This document shows, piece after piece, positions 47,250 through 59,054 of a stretch of 64,000 bases of DNA. The notes beneath the pieces were generated by a model, which was not told the DNA's origin, ran no database searches, and saw only the letters and a list, made by a program, of their open reading frames with translations. The translations under genes and the position numbers were made by a program. Every line of letters begins with the position of its first letter. Positions within the stretch are counted from its first letter, which is position 1. Source of the DNA: Argopecten irradians (taxonomy: Eukaryota; Mollusca; Bivalvia; Pectinida; Pectinidae); assembly GCF_041381155.1 (NCBI RefSeq), contig NC_091135.1:51598497-51662496 (forward strand), read 5' to 3'.

Positions 47250-49350
47250 ATCTATACGCACCGAATTGGGTCACGTTCTGCGCTCAAGTTATTGGGAAAT
47301 AAACAGACCTGCTCCAAGGTAGTTTATCGATACAGAAATATTGCAATTGTTAATATTATTTAGGCCTTGAACCAATGGTTATGTTCTCGCACAAAAACGA
47401 GTTTAAATTTTGTTCAAACCACTATATTGATATCAATTCTTTCTCACAAAATTCTAGGAAAACTGAAATATTTGTCAAATGAGTAAGCACTTTAGAGAAA
47501 TCCAAATTACCTTATCCAATGAAATACTTTTAACCTAATAGTACTGATAACGTTTTATCCGAGAAGCTGATAAATCAATAATAGTCTCAGATGGTGGTCT
47601 TTCTACTGAGACACATTGGCTGTCACATCATCTGAAACACGTCTTATGTCACTTTCATTTTCAGATTGTCACTCAAGATATATAACAATACTGATATCAT
47701 GCTGGACTTCTCTATCATTGTGTGATTGATCCTGGCTTTCGTTTATATGCCATGGTCTGTGTAGATGTGGTAACAAAGTCTATTTGGAAATGTCAGAAAA
47801 ATGCTCAGTTGTGTGATTTCACAATTTTTTACCATGTAAACATAATACTTATGAATATCATTTGCTTATTCGTTTTGGTTATAGTTGCTTATTTACATTC
47901 CAACTATTAATTTTTTAACCTGGAATAAAATATTTTTGCCACATCATACAGTGTTGACCTCAACAAGTTCCTCATCCAGAACAACCTGTAAAATCCCTTG
48001 ATCTAATGTTACATGCGCTTAATCTAAGTTTTCTTAAAACTATATTTTCAGTATACTGCTTTTGATACTTTTTAACTAAATTAAAAACTATTTCTTCCAA
48101 TTTTTCTAAATGATAGAGTTTATTTAAGGATTATTCTCAATTTCTGTAGGGTTTATGAAGTCACGGGCAACAAACGGAAAGACATTCAAGCAAAGCGTCT
48201 ATGAAAAACATTGTCCATTCGTTTATTGTCTATGACTTCATAAAATATATTGATATTAATGCTTATGATTCAATTTTTAAATACTAAATAGAAAGGTACT
48301 AAGTCAGCATTAATTTGCATATGTTTACAATACAACAAATTGTTTCGTGACGCATTGAATTAGTCGATAGTTTATTTGTCAAAAACTGTCGCTTTAAAAG
48401 ATTTTATGACGTCATAATATTCGACATACAATTCTTTTGGTCTATGGAAAAATAACCTCAAACCTCTAGCCAATAGAAATTAGTATAACATATAAAATTA
48501 AATTGATAACCTTCCATATGACGGTAGTAGTTGATTAAGATTACGAAAGTCAATCGTAGTTTATAAAAAGAAAAGAAAAAGTTAATAGTGAGAAATTCAA
48601 AGCCTCTGATACGACTGTTAACCCCTTGAGTAACTGGTAGCGACAATTTTTTTTTATTTGATTGACTTGATATCAATATTGTTAAATTCTTTGTAATTGC
48701 CAACTGATAATTCAACATTTAACATTCGTGCGGCCAAGTCCAGTTCTAATACAGTTTTTAAAATAAAATAGCAATGTGGTCGTCCTAAGTCATCATTACA
48801 AAACACACAATTATCACACAGAGAAGGTTTATTGCTTTCATTATCGGCTACAAACGAGGAAAAGATTTCAGGGAATTGAATAAACGATTAAGCCAAAAGT
48901 CGTTACTGTGTTGCAACATATGCCATCCATAAAGACAGAAGCATTAATGGGCAATAGAAACACGACTAGTCCATTCTTCTCTTCACATATTTGCATCTTA
49001 TCTGAATATTGTTTCCGTAATCTGAATGAAATCTACATTTATTTTTGCAAACAAAACGTGAATATATGTCGGGTTAAGAGGTTAACAATGAGTGGAGTTG
49101 TATCGCGTTAAAGGAAATGCTTTGAGAAAGACTGTAACATAAGTGATACCTTAAGACATAGCACTGTAACACATACCATACATTATAATTATAGTACACC
49201 ATAACTTAATTGTAATGAAGGGTTATGTGTTTAATTTGAGTAAAGGAACGCGACAAGTGATGTCAAATAATCACAAAGATATATTTAGTAATTACACTCT
49301 TATTTGTTGTGTCCAATGTGTTGCTGTGTGCAGATGCGTGTGTTTTGGGA
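47250..49350. other. Intergenic, no gene seen
   Basis: AT-rich. A weak inverted repeat around 48150-48245 (TTTATGAAGTCA / TGACTTCATAAA) is the only structure noticed. Confidence 0.5.
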
Positions 49351-49354
49351 GACT

Positions 49355-49625
49355 GCGGTATTTGTCTGTTTGTTTGTTTATTATAAACAGTCAGAGTCAT
49401 GTAAGGAAGGCCTTCAATGTATGCGATGGCTTGTATGTGTGAAGTGCCAGCGCTAGCTTATCAGTGTTATAGGAGACAGTGTTATATTCATGTGATATCA
49501 TCTGATGTAGTTTAACCCTTGCCCCTTTTATAGTACTACCTCAATAAACCATGCCACGGAAGACATCGAACAAACACACCCTAACCGATCACTTTATACT
49601 GACAACAGGCAACCCACTTCTTCAA
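49355..49625 (-). mobile_element. SINE-like unit, inverted degraded copy
   Basis: On the minus strand: GGTTGCCTGTTGTCAGTATA, GGTGTGTTTG, a block like ACTATAAAAGGGGCAAGGG, ending in (CAAA)n at ~49360. Same family as 32757-33287. Confidence 0.55.
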
Positions 49626-49629
49626 TAAA

Positions 49630-52600
49630 GTCAACTCCCTTTATATTCATTTACGTCATGTTATTGATAAGTTAGAGCTGATTGTACCGATCCATTAAAA
49701 AGTATTCAGTGTAGTTAGCTATATTGTACGCCATCGATTGTTTTCTTTCATGTCGCCATTACATAGTCTTTTACGTTTTTGATAAATTTCTACAAAGTAA
49801 ACCACATCTTTTATTTCAAACGGAATAATTTATTAGCTTCTGTGTCTTTGTTATGATGTATCATCACTGGTAATGTATTTGGAGGTCATATTCTTACCTA
49901 TAGTTGAATTCGTGATGTACTCCATTTAAGCATGAACCCATTACAGGTTTCATATAATCGTGTTTGGAAGAGTGTTGGGATCGGGAAATTGCTAAAGGAA
50001 AACAGAAATCATTTTGCCATATTTATATTTTTCTGTTAGTTTGTCTTGTATCGTTATAAAATTCGAACTGATGACACGATAACATAGGTGCAAGGTAATG
50101 ATACAACTATGGCTTCAGGATTTTTATATTTTCCAAATCCAGTATATAGCAACCTAACAAGGTTTTACCGTAAATATTGGGGTAAAGCAAAACTTGAATA
50201 GAATGGTAATTGAAGAGTAATTTTGGTTAGTCTTGATAATAATTCTAATAGTTGAAAAAAATTACTAAAGAAATGAAACCTCATTAAATTCTATGTATAA
50301 CTTATATTACAGTAAACTGTTCACGATAATGAACTGAGACGCTCTTTTTAGTCGTGACGGACATGTCCATTAATTCAACTGAAATCTATGTAAACATCCT
50401 TACATCAGAAAGCTGTTTTGAATTATGTCGGTTAAATATATGAGGTTGTGTTGGAACGTTATAGAGAGGTTGAGTACCCTTCCGTCTGTCGGTTTGATCA
50501 GTAGAATACCAGGGGTTGATGTCAACAGCTAAACGTATCCGATACATACTTACTCCTGAGTTGTCGATTTAGATGAACAGTTCTTCAAATTTGGCAACAT
50601 ATAAATATTTGCAATACAGCTTTATGATTAAAATTAATGTCTATATCATACGATATTTATGACTTATATCCAAGTTTTAATTTAGTTCGATAACCACCTA
50701 TCGCAAACAAAATATTGGAGGGCTAATAGAAGTTTCGAGTTATGATACCGTATTAAAGAAATAATTCATTGATGACCATGTATGACTCATTTTGATGCAA
50801 TACTGTGTTGTTAAAATTTGAATCACTCGCACGCATTATTAAGAGCTTTTTGCTGATTAATGTAAAAGTTTTATTTTGAAGGAAAAAAACACATAATAGA
50901 AAAACAACAAAATTTCACATACATTCTCTACTTTTTATTAAGTCTGATTGTATGCCTACGTTAGAACTACCAGTACGTACAGCTGTACAAGGGCCAGCGG
51001 ACTAAGCGGAGGCACACCAATAAACTATATTATTATATAATACGGTTTTATATATCTATATACTGAAAGTAAGACATTTCCGCACATCATAATGACACAA
51101 GAGAAATGCAGTTTATGAAATTTCTATCTTATTCACAACCAACTTCATCACCTTGTTTTCGAGAAATGAAATTAATCAATGTCTGCCCCATAAAGTTTTT
51201 AGGATATGTTGTCCACAACGTTGATTTTTATAACTTGCAAGAATGCACAAAAAAAAATCTAATCGTAAGTATTCGGATATATTTTTCACGAAAACAAGGC
51301 GGTGTAAATAGACCGTCTAATAGCACTACAATAAGACAATGCACTATAACCTTATATACATATTATTATCACCATGCTTCATTAAGCAGATAGCAAATTA
51401 CAAATATTCATGATGTTCACACAAATACTTGAGCTCAGATTGAATATGATGATGAGTTTATAAATCTTTATTCATCAAAACGCCTCAGATGAATGTACTA
51501 CCTGAAGAATAAGAACATACTTAATTTGGGGTAATGTAAGATGATGGCAGGAATACGAACAGACCAAAATGAATGCTAACAAAACCTACAAAATTATGGG
51601 TAACCCTTTTCATTTAATGAGATTCCTAGACTTGACTTGTTCTTGATGTTTTGAAAGCACACACATACAAAGGCGCATTCAACTCTTAAGACCGAGAGCC
51701 ATGATAACCGATTTTGTCCAGTGCACTAGTATGTGTATGAGGAGTATAAGGTTTAGATACCATAGAAAGTGTAGCTTGTTAAGACTAAAACAAGTCTGAT
51801 GAAACCTTACTTTGAAAAGAAAAAAAAACCTGTTTTGCGAAACAGCTTTGACATTTTTTCGCAATTCAACAGAAGCAGTTTGCAGCCTACTGCAGTTACA
51901 GTGATGATTTATAGAAAAATAAATGCTCGCTATTCATGATATACGCGAAAAAATGATAATCACAAATTTTGTTAATTGTTTGACATCAGATCTTAAACAT
52001 GAAAACGTAATTCTGTTAAGGTTAATGAGTTGATTATGTCCATGGAAATCATTGCCGTTTCTATATGCCTTATTTCACAAATCACAAATTTGAATATCTA
52101 AGAACATGGAGTAGACATCGTCAGTGTTAGAAAAGTTGGAGCGCTATTTGAAGAACCGCCTAATAACCTTAAACTTCTATATATCTTGTACAGAATTTGG
52201 AAGTAAAACGGAAGAATGTTTTAAACCTTTAACAACCGTCTACTCCGGATAAGAAATGAAAAGGAAATGGTAAGACCTTTATTATGTTATGCACGACGCC
52301 ATTGTAAATAAAATATTGAGGTTAAATATATATATGAAACACGCTTTACGTTTTCAATATGAATAATTGGAGAACGTATGGTTTAGTGTCTTTTTTCCAA
52401 TGTGGCTACCATGGTCGAGTTTGAAGCCTGTGAAAAGAAAGTCTTCAAATCAAGTAGGGGTGGTAGTCGCAGCTTTTAGAGATAACTAAAGTCCATCCAG
52501 CATTTGTGATACCGATAAGGATTTCTATCAGAGATTTTTAAGATTTAACTTACACCATTTATATGACGTAAAATACGAGTTCTAATTTCTGCGATATATA

Positions 52601-54460
52601 TTTTCAGATTTAACTTTTAATATGTAATAAAAGTTTTCAATAGAACTTTTGAATAACAATAGATGTTGTATTTTCATATCAATATTGTGTTGTCAAAAGG
52701 AACGATTTTCTCTCCAACCCGAAGCGGGCAGATATTGTTTCACGATTTTATATCATATCTATCTTTTAAATCAATATCAATATATGTATTCGTTTCTGTA
52801 CAGACATTCACATATGTTATTGGATGAATAGAATTCAGTAATTTTATGTTATAAAGGTTAAAAAATTAAAAAGTTTACATAATATGATTTGTGACTGCTG
52901 TTTCTCTCTCAGAGAGGCACTAAGGTTTTATAGTAAACATAAACGTAGAGAGGTCTTTTGGTTAAATTTATTTCTAATTGAAAAGTTTGTGACCTAATTT
53001 TACAAATTCAGTGGAGATTCAAACAGAAATTCCATAGCTATTAATTCTTGGTTTACAAGAAAACGTAGGTCATACCAGCCGCATCTGTCATACTTTAAGA
53101 GCATGTAGACTTTGATGGTTATAAAAAGACATTCAGCATAAAACTTATGATATGGCTTGAATATTAGAGTTATCAATATTAGCGAAGGTTTACCTTGTAT
53201 TTTCTCATATTATCTATGTACCACAGCAAAATTGTTTATGCATGTTTTGATCCAAATGGGCATCCATTATACATAGCTCAAAACTAGAATACGAAATTTT
53301 AATAATCATAAAGTTCATGTAATAGTTCATGATATTTGTAATATAACAATAAATATCATTTAACGTTTTTTTTTACAATTTCCACGTATAGAGGAGTCCA
53401 AGCCTATTCAGAATAACACTGAACGTCTGCTATCTTCAACAATAACACAATATAACAATCGAGGTATGGAACAAAGTACATCAACCGAAAACAAAAGGAT
53501 TTATCACATAAACGCTTGTCAAATCAATAGAATACAAACACTATCAAACCCTGAAAATTATTAATATATAGTTGATCGTATAGATAAGAGCACAATATCA
53601 CAGCTGGCACATCAAACGGACACCTGAATGTACAACGAAGTCATTTCTAATGTGGTTGTCGATATCACAGGGAGCTGGTGCTCCAATTTGTAGATATATC
53701 ATTAATATCTTAATACAAATCACTTATATGATGCATAGTCGTACAAATTCCTGTGATTTTGTTTTATATTTTCTTTAGATGTATAGACAACACCTATTTT
53801 CATGTTTGCTTATTAAGATATTTCTTCTTGTGTGTAGACATTTTTTTTTACTATTAGTAATGATGTCACAATTCATGATAAGATAAATTTCTAGTATACA
53901 AAGGTAGACTAGTTGTTCCAGTGTTTATTGTTGATCAAAGACGAAGTCAATTTAATATACCTCAGAGTAGGCAATATCAAAACATATTTTCCAATAACAT
54001 TTGTTCTTTGTTTCGCCAGATAGCGTTGAAAATAAATGTCGTATTTTCACAAATATAATTCTAGACTAAAAATGTTTTTAAAAACAGACAGCTGATTATG
54101 TAGTACATAAAGGCTATTGCAACATTGATAAGTATCCACATCTATTAAACTACCGTCAGCCAACTTGTGTACAGATATGACATACCATCTGTAGCAATAA
54201 TGACATTTTCTACCCATCGATACATGGTTTAAATATAACTATAATAGTTTATGAATACCTCATATTTTTACATTACATCAACACATGGTACTTAATGTAA
54301 TAAGTTAAGATAGATAATATAACATCTCCTATTTACTACTGCAAACCAACTTATTTTTGCGACCGAGAATTTTCGCATTTTCTGCCGACTTATTCCCGGC
54401 TATTTAATTTCACGATATAATCATGGGATTCTACTTTACTTGTGTTTAAAACAATTGGGC
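49630..54460. other. Intergenic between the two SK genes, no gene seen
   Basis: About 4.8 kb of AT-rich sequence with scattered short ORFs and no domain, splice pattern, tRNA or clear transposon end that I can support. Confidence 0.5.
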
Positions 54461-54465
54461 AGTGA

Positions 54466-54471
54466 TTTATT
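54466..54471 (-). terminator. Possible polyadenylation signal of the minus-strand SK gene
   Basis: AATAAA on the minus strand, about 370 bases after the stop codon. It is the first canonical hexamer noticed there. Confidence 0.35.
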
Positions 54472-54839
54472 TTCGCGGTTTCCAATCTTCAGAGAAATAC
54501 GCTAAAAATAATCACAAGTGAAAATAAGTAGGATAATTCTATAACATGAAGTATACATCTTAAAGCAGATTTACTTAATAAATAATTTCGTAACCATGAT
54601 GTAACATGACAAAGTCTGTTTGACATGAACGAAGATAAGTTAATTCATGTCGAATATGAAATAAATGTAGGGTTCACTGAGGTCATATGTTAATATATTG
54701 GCGTTTTGATAAATTAAGTAGCTTCCGGTAAATACCCGCTTAAAATGATTTTCTTGATAATTCGTAATTTCAAATTTGGCAACCATCACCAAAAGCATCA
54801 AAAGGTTGTGGATACCTCTTCAAAACTTCCACGTGACAG

Positions 54840-56219
54840 TTATCTATGAGCGATTGCATGGTATACGGCATCCATTTTGTTAGCAAGGTCATCCATCTTT
54901 GATTCCATATCATTTATTTTAGTCTGCATATCTTTTTGAGTCTCCTGTATTCCTTCCACCGTATCGTTTACTTCATTAATTGATTTGGCCACCTCGATAA
55001 ATCCTATTGCGCTTTCACCTATGCATGCTTTTTCATTTTTCGCTTCGCGCATATTTGCAATTGCCTGGAGTAACTTCCCATGCAGTCGTATCCGCTTCCG
55101 GTCGTCATTTGCATCCTGTCGACGAAGGCGCCAAAGTTGAATGACGTACTTTATAGTATCTGCTGCAGCATGCTTCCTTTGTTTGTCCAGCTGAGCGCGT
55201 GAAACAAAATTATGGACGTATTTTTCTGCCCGACTTTGTTCGAGTTTTGAGGCCAGGACGGCAACAAGAAGAGCGGTGGTACCAACTCCCATCAGTCCTG
55301 TTGCTACGGCAACGAATCTGCCACAGTATGTGTTTGGGTAAATATCTCCGTATCCAACCGTTAGAAAGGTGATTGCAATCATCCACATGGCGTTGAAAAA
55401 ACTGGAATGCGCCTCGTCTGGATGATAATATACTTCACACGTACGCATGGCCCATGTATCTACTATTAGGATTGCAAGCATTATACTGACCAAGACAGTT
55501 CCTGGATTCGATGACATCAGTGCTTTAAAAACAAACGCTGTGTTGATTTTGACTTTGTTTAAAGCACCAAGACTTTGGGTTGCTGTATCAGTAAGCAAAC
55601 GACTGTTCACGACCATAAACTTACCAACCAAGTACAGACGAAGGAGCATAAGAATGGAGAGGATCGGATCAATAGATACCATCTTAGTTTTTCCGTCTGG
55701 ATTCAACCCTGGAATTTCAATGCTACTAGGAAATGGATGAATAGCACAGATAATCAGTTCGGTGAATATCTTAAGGTATGTCCAAGGGAATGAGACCGCA
55801 AGACGCCAATCCTCCAAGCTGTTGTCTGTCATATGGAGTTGAATTCCAGTTATGTGGTAAGCAATAATAGCCATTAGCAAAAACACCGTTGAGATTGAAA
55901 TGCATGTTTTTAAAATTAATGAAATAGCGTCCGTTTTAGTTACGACTTTCTGAATGAAGAGTTCCGTTTCCACCAACATGAACACAATACCAAGCAGAGC
56001 CAGCGTAAATTCAACGCTTACTACATATCTCCGTCGTTTAATGAGCTTCTTCCGCCGACTCAATCGGTAACTGATGTTATCGAATTTCGAAACAGGCGCA
56101 AGGTTTGAGACCAGGTCGGTCTGACTCGTATTATCATCAGCCATGTATTTATTGTACTTCCCGTTTCGGCGATCTACCAAAGGTATCCCAGGATCCTCAA
56201 CCAGTGAACTTCCGGTCAT
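54840..56219 (-). CDS. SK-type calcium-activated K+ channel (KCNN-like), paralogue 2
   Basis: A single coding exon encodes 459 aa. The order of parts is the same as in the plus-strand paralogue: S1 ~66-88, S2 ~100-122, S3 ~146-162, S4 ~183-202, S5 ~239-257, pore with TVGYGD (287-292), S6 ~300-325. Shared SK blocks are IIAYHITGIQL, DNSLEDWR, AIHPFP, SILMLLRLYLVGKF, SLGALNKVKIN, TYCGR and AEKYVHNFV. The calmodulin-binding region keeps GKLLQAI and is closer to vertebrate SK than paralogue 1. A coiled coil closes the protein (ETQKDMQTKINDMESKMDDL). The ATG at 56217-56219 lies six bases after an acceptor (TCTTTGCAG|AGTAAG). Further upstream the open frame has no ATG. Predicted function: voltage-independent K+ efflux gated by Ca2+-calmodulin; inferred from family. 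Confidence 0.92.
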   Translation of the reverse strand: MTGSSLVEDPGIPLVDRRNGKYNKYMADDNTSQTDLVSNLAPVSKFDNISYRLSRRKKLIKRRRYVVSVEFTLALLGIVFMLVETELFIQKVVTKTDAISLILKTCISISTVFLLMAIIAYHITGIQLHMTDNSLEDWRLAVSFPWTYLKIFTELIICAIHPFPSSIEIPGLNPDGKTKMVSIDPILSILMLLRLYLVGKFMVVNSRLLTDTATQSLGALNKVKINTAFVFKALMSSNPGTVLVSIMLAILIVDTWAMRTCEVYYHPDEAHSSFFNAMWMIAITFLTVGYGDIYPNTYCGRFVAVATGLMGVGTTALLVAVLASKLEQSRAEKYVHNFVSRAQLDKQRKHAAADTIKYVIQLWRLRRQDANDDRKRIRLHGKLLQAIANMREAKNEKACIGESAIGFIEVAKSINEVNDTVEGIQETQKDMQTKINDMESKMDDLANKMDAVYHAIAHR

Positions 56220-56619
56220 CTTACTCTGCAAAGACAAAATAAAATGACGCTATTAAATTCTAAAGTTTAGTTAAATGTTCTCCTTGTTGACTTAATTTTA
56301 GATATATCAAATAATGTAATAATGGATACATATGTGATAAAGCGTAGGTACAATCCACATCTGTATTGTCTTTATAGGGCTAGTTAGTGATTGCAGAGGC
56401 GTTTTATAAGCTGTAGACACGCAACGAACATAACGGGAACAATATAACAGCGGTTAACAATTACACACGTAATATTGACATGTACTTTTCAATAACAGAG
56501 CTCGACTCTAGTGGTATGGGATTATGAAGCACATACATTGATAAATCTAAAATAATAAAAAGCGCTCATCATCTTATATTTCGAACGCTTGAAAGAGCGA
56601 CAAATAAATGGATAGTTTA

Positions 56620-56738
56620 ATGTGACTAGGTCGTTTGTGTTGCTTGGTGTCTTTGGCAGCATGGTGCGTTGATGAGAAGCTGTCCTTAAATGACCCTGGC
56701 TGTTAATAGGACGTTAATTAATAAAACAAACAAACAAA
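56620..56738 (+). mobile_element. SINE-like unit, internally deleted copy
   Basis: GTTGCTTGGTGTCTTTGGCA, then CCCTGGCTGTTAATAGGACG and (CAAA)n. The middle modules are missing. Confidence 0.65.
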
Positions 56739-56739
56739 A

Positions 56740-58310
56740 CTCTGTTCTGAAGAGAGGCCATTACTAACTACAATATTATTCGAGTACCGACAACTGAAAT
56801 CGCTCAAAATAAAGGCATAGTGCCCCAGATAATACATAGTTTTATATATATGAAATAGTTTGAGGCGCAATCCTACGAAGTAATATCATCAAGATTATCT
56901 CGGGAAACAGAGTCGACTTCGTTTAAAGTTCAAGAATGCAAATATATTATTATATTTAGATTTTAATAACATACAATGTAACTTACAATATTCTGCGTAT
57001 TTTTTCATATGTCAATATCAAATAACAGCAATATGGTATGGTATTACGGCAGTATGGTTTTAGTATAATATTCAGTAGCATTCCTACAGTAACACGTTCC
57101 TGACTTTTAAGTCCATTCCAGATAAAACGGGGAAACAGGAATATTAGCACCGCCCAACGCTTACCTTCCATACTGATACTCAATCCAATACGATTTGAGT
57201 ATGGAACAATGAGAGTCTGTGTTGGTGGTGCTAGTGTATTCCACGTATTATAAAACCGATCCATGTGGTACGGGAAATTAGGAAGGTAACAAGTGGTCAT
57301 TATAAATACTGCAGCGTATTTAAATAGGATCGATCGCCGCGCCACCTACACAATATTGTATAAACCTATGTTTATTTTAGTCTTTTAGATACTTTGTAAT
57401 GTTATATATAGGAATCCATTAATTTGATATGTGTATGTAGTTGTAAAGGTATCGTCATACATTTGATCGCCTACGTAAAACACAACAGGTGTTGACTGAT
57501 GTTACATGACCAAGTTATACTCAAATTCAAATACAGACAAAGCTCTTGACTGTTATGTGGTTATATGGAATTGTTCATTTCATTTCACATTCGCTAGGCG
57601 TTTGAATACATTTTTGTGTAGGGAGGATAGGTATGTCCATGGTTGTAACCTAATGTTTTAGTAGTGTTGTTGCTGAATTTGCGTTGTTAAAACATTGAAA
57701 TATTTCACCGAACAAACCTTTAGTAGATAATCTAACCCAACTACGCTAAATAAGTATACCAGTCTTTGCCATGTATTTTGGGGTATTTTTAATTTAGTTG
57801 TACCAATAGACGTTAATGTATAACAATCGTAAGTCATTGTTCATCGACAAATGTCAAAATAAATTATATATATCCGCTAGAATTACGTTATGTTTAGGTA
57901 ATATGAGGATTGGTAAACACTGATAATTAACTCAATATATTGAATTGTCATCATGACACACGGTATATCCTTCCCACTCAGTAATTCTGTAATACGGGTA
58001 AAATATGGCAACGTCATGTGTTTACTGACAATGCAGACGAACAGGCGTGATTTCTACATGAGAAAATATCATTTCTTTGGTGCACAATTGATACAGTAAA
58101 CACCCTGCCTTCATTTAAGGGAATCCTTTTATATTACGTAAAATGCACTGTAAAATTATGATTTTATGCGACATATTCAACCTTTATTAAATCTTTCTCC
58201 TTTAATTGTTTATCCTGGTAACGAAAGTTGCGCCAACATATAATTCAATAAACTGCGAAAGGTACAGCAGTTTGTTTTATTAAACTATTTCAGTGACACC
58301 ACACGTTATT
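56740..58310. other. Upstream of SK paralogue 2, no gene seen
   Basis: The minus-strand ORF 56983-57345 has no recognisable domain. A donor-like GGAAG|GTAAGC on the minus strand near 57173 could belong to an alternative leader exon. Confidence 0.35.
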
Positions 58311-58315
58311 ATTAA

Positions 58316-59050
58316 AGTTGTATTGCTGCTAATGTCACTGTAACGATATGTAACTTAAACATTTGATATTTAAACATTGACATGTAACTTGATGATTTAG
58401 CTCCCCAAAAGCATATGTCGGCCTATAAGAGAGCCGAAATCTAGGAATAAAGCGCCTTCAATCACCGCCATGTTCAGTGACTTCGGGTTTTGTCGGATTC
58501 CTAATCGTATCACGTGACGTTCGACACGACCTGCACGTGGTGAGCCAGGTAACTAGCGTAAGCACACATGTGTTTGTTTACGTTTTCCTTCTGGCCTATA
58601 TGAGCAAATCATGCTAGTATATGTCCACAGATTGAGTATTTGAAACATCCAATTTACACATTACCGTAAAATGTTGTGTGTATCAAATATTGTAATGTGC
58701 GAGCATTATTTTCTTTGTAGATAGAGTCTGATGAGGTCGATCACATATTTTGTTTATGAAAAATTGCTGATATTTTCACTTGTTTTCACAACTCTCGTTT
58801 TACTTCGAGATTGTCGCGACGATGTTCGGAAGAGTTCGGAATGATTCGGCATCTTTCGAGCCTATTTTTCACGTGTACACGTTAAAAAAGATTTTTTACT
58901 TTTATAATTAAAGATAATTCCAGTGCTGCCTTTTTATAAAAAGTGGTAAAATTAGAAAGTTTAAACCTCAGGCAGACGGAGAAAAATATGTATAACACTT
59001 GTACAGTTTTCACTATGAGAAAAAGAGCGAAAGTTAAAGACCATACAACT
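58316..59050 (-). mobile_element. TTAA-flanked MITE family 1, second copy
   Basis: 735 bp between TTAA at 58312-58315 and 59051-59054, with ends AGTTGTAT...ATACAACT. It is the reverse complement of the 22175-22933 copy along its whole length, with many substitutions and small indels. Shared blocks include ATATGTCGGCCTATAAGAG and ACATGTGTTTGTTTACG. Confidence 0.8.
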
Positions 59051-59054
59051 TTAA

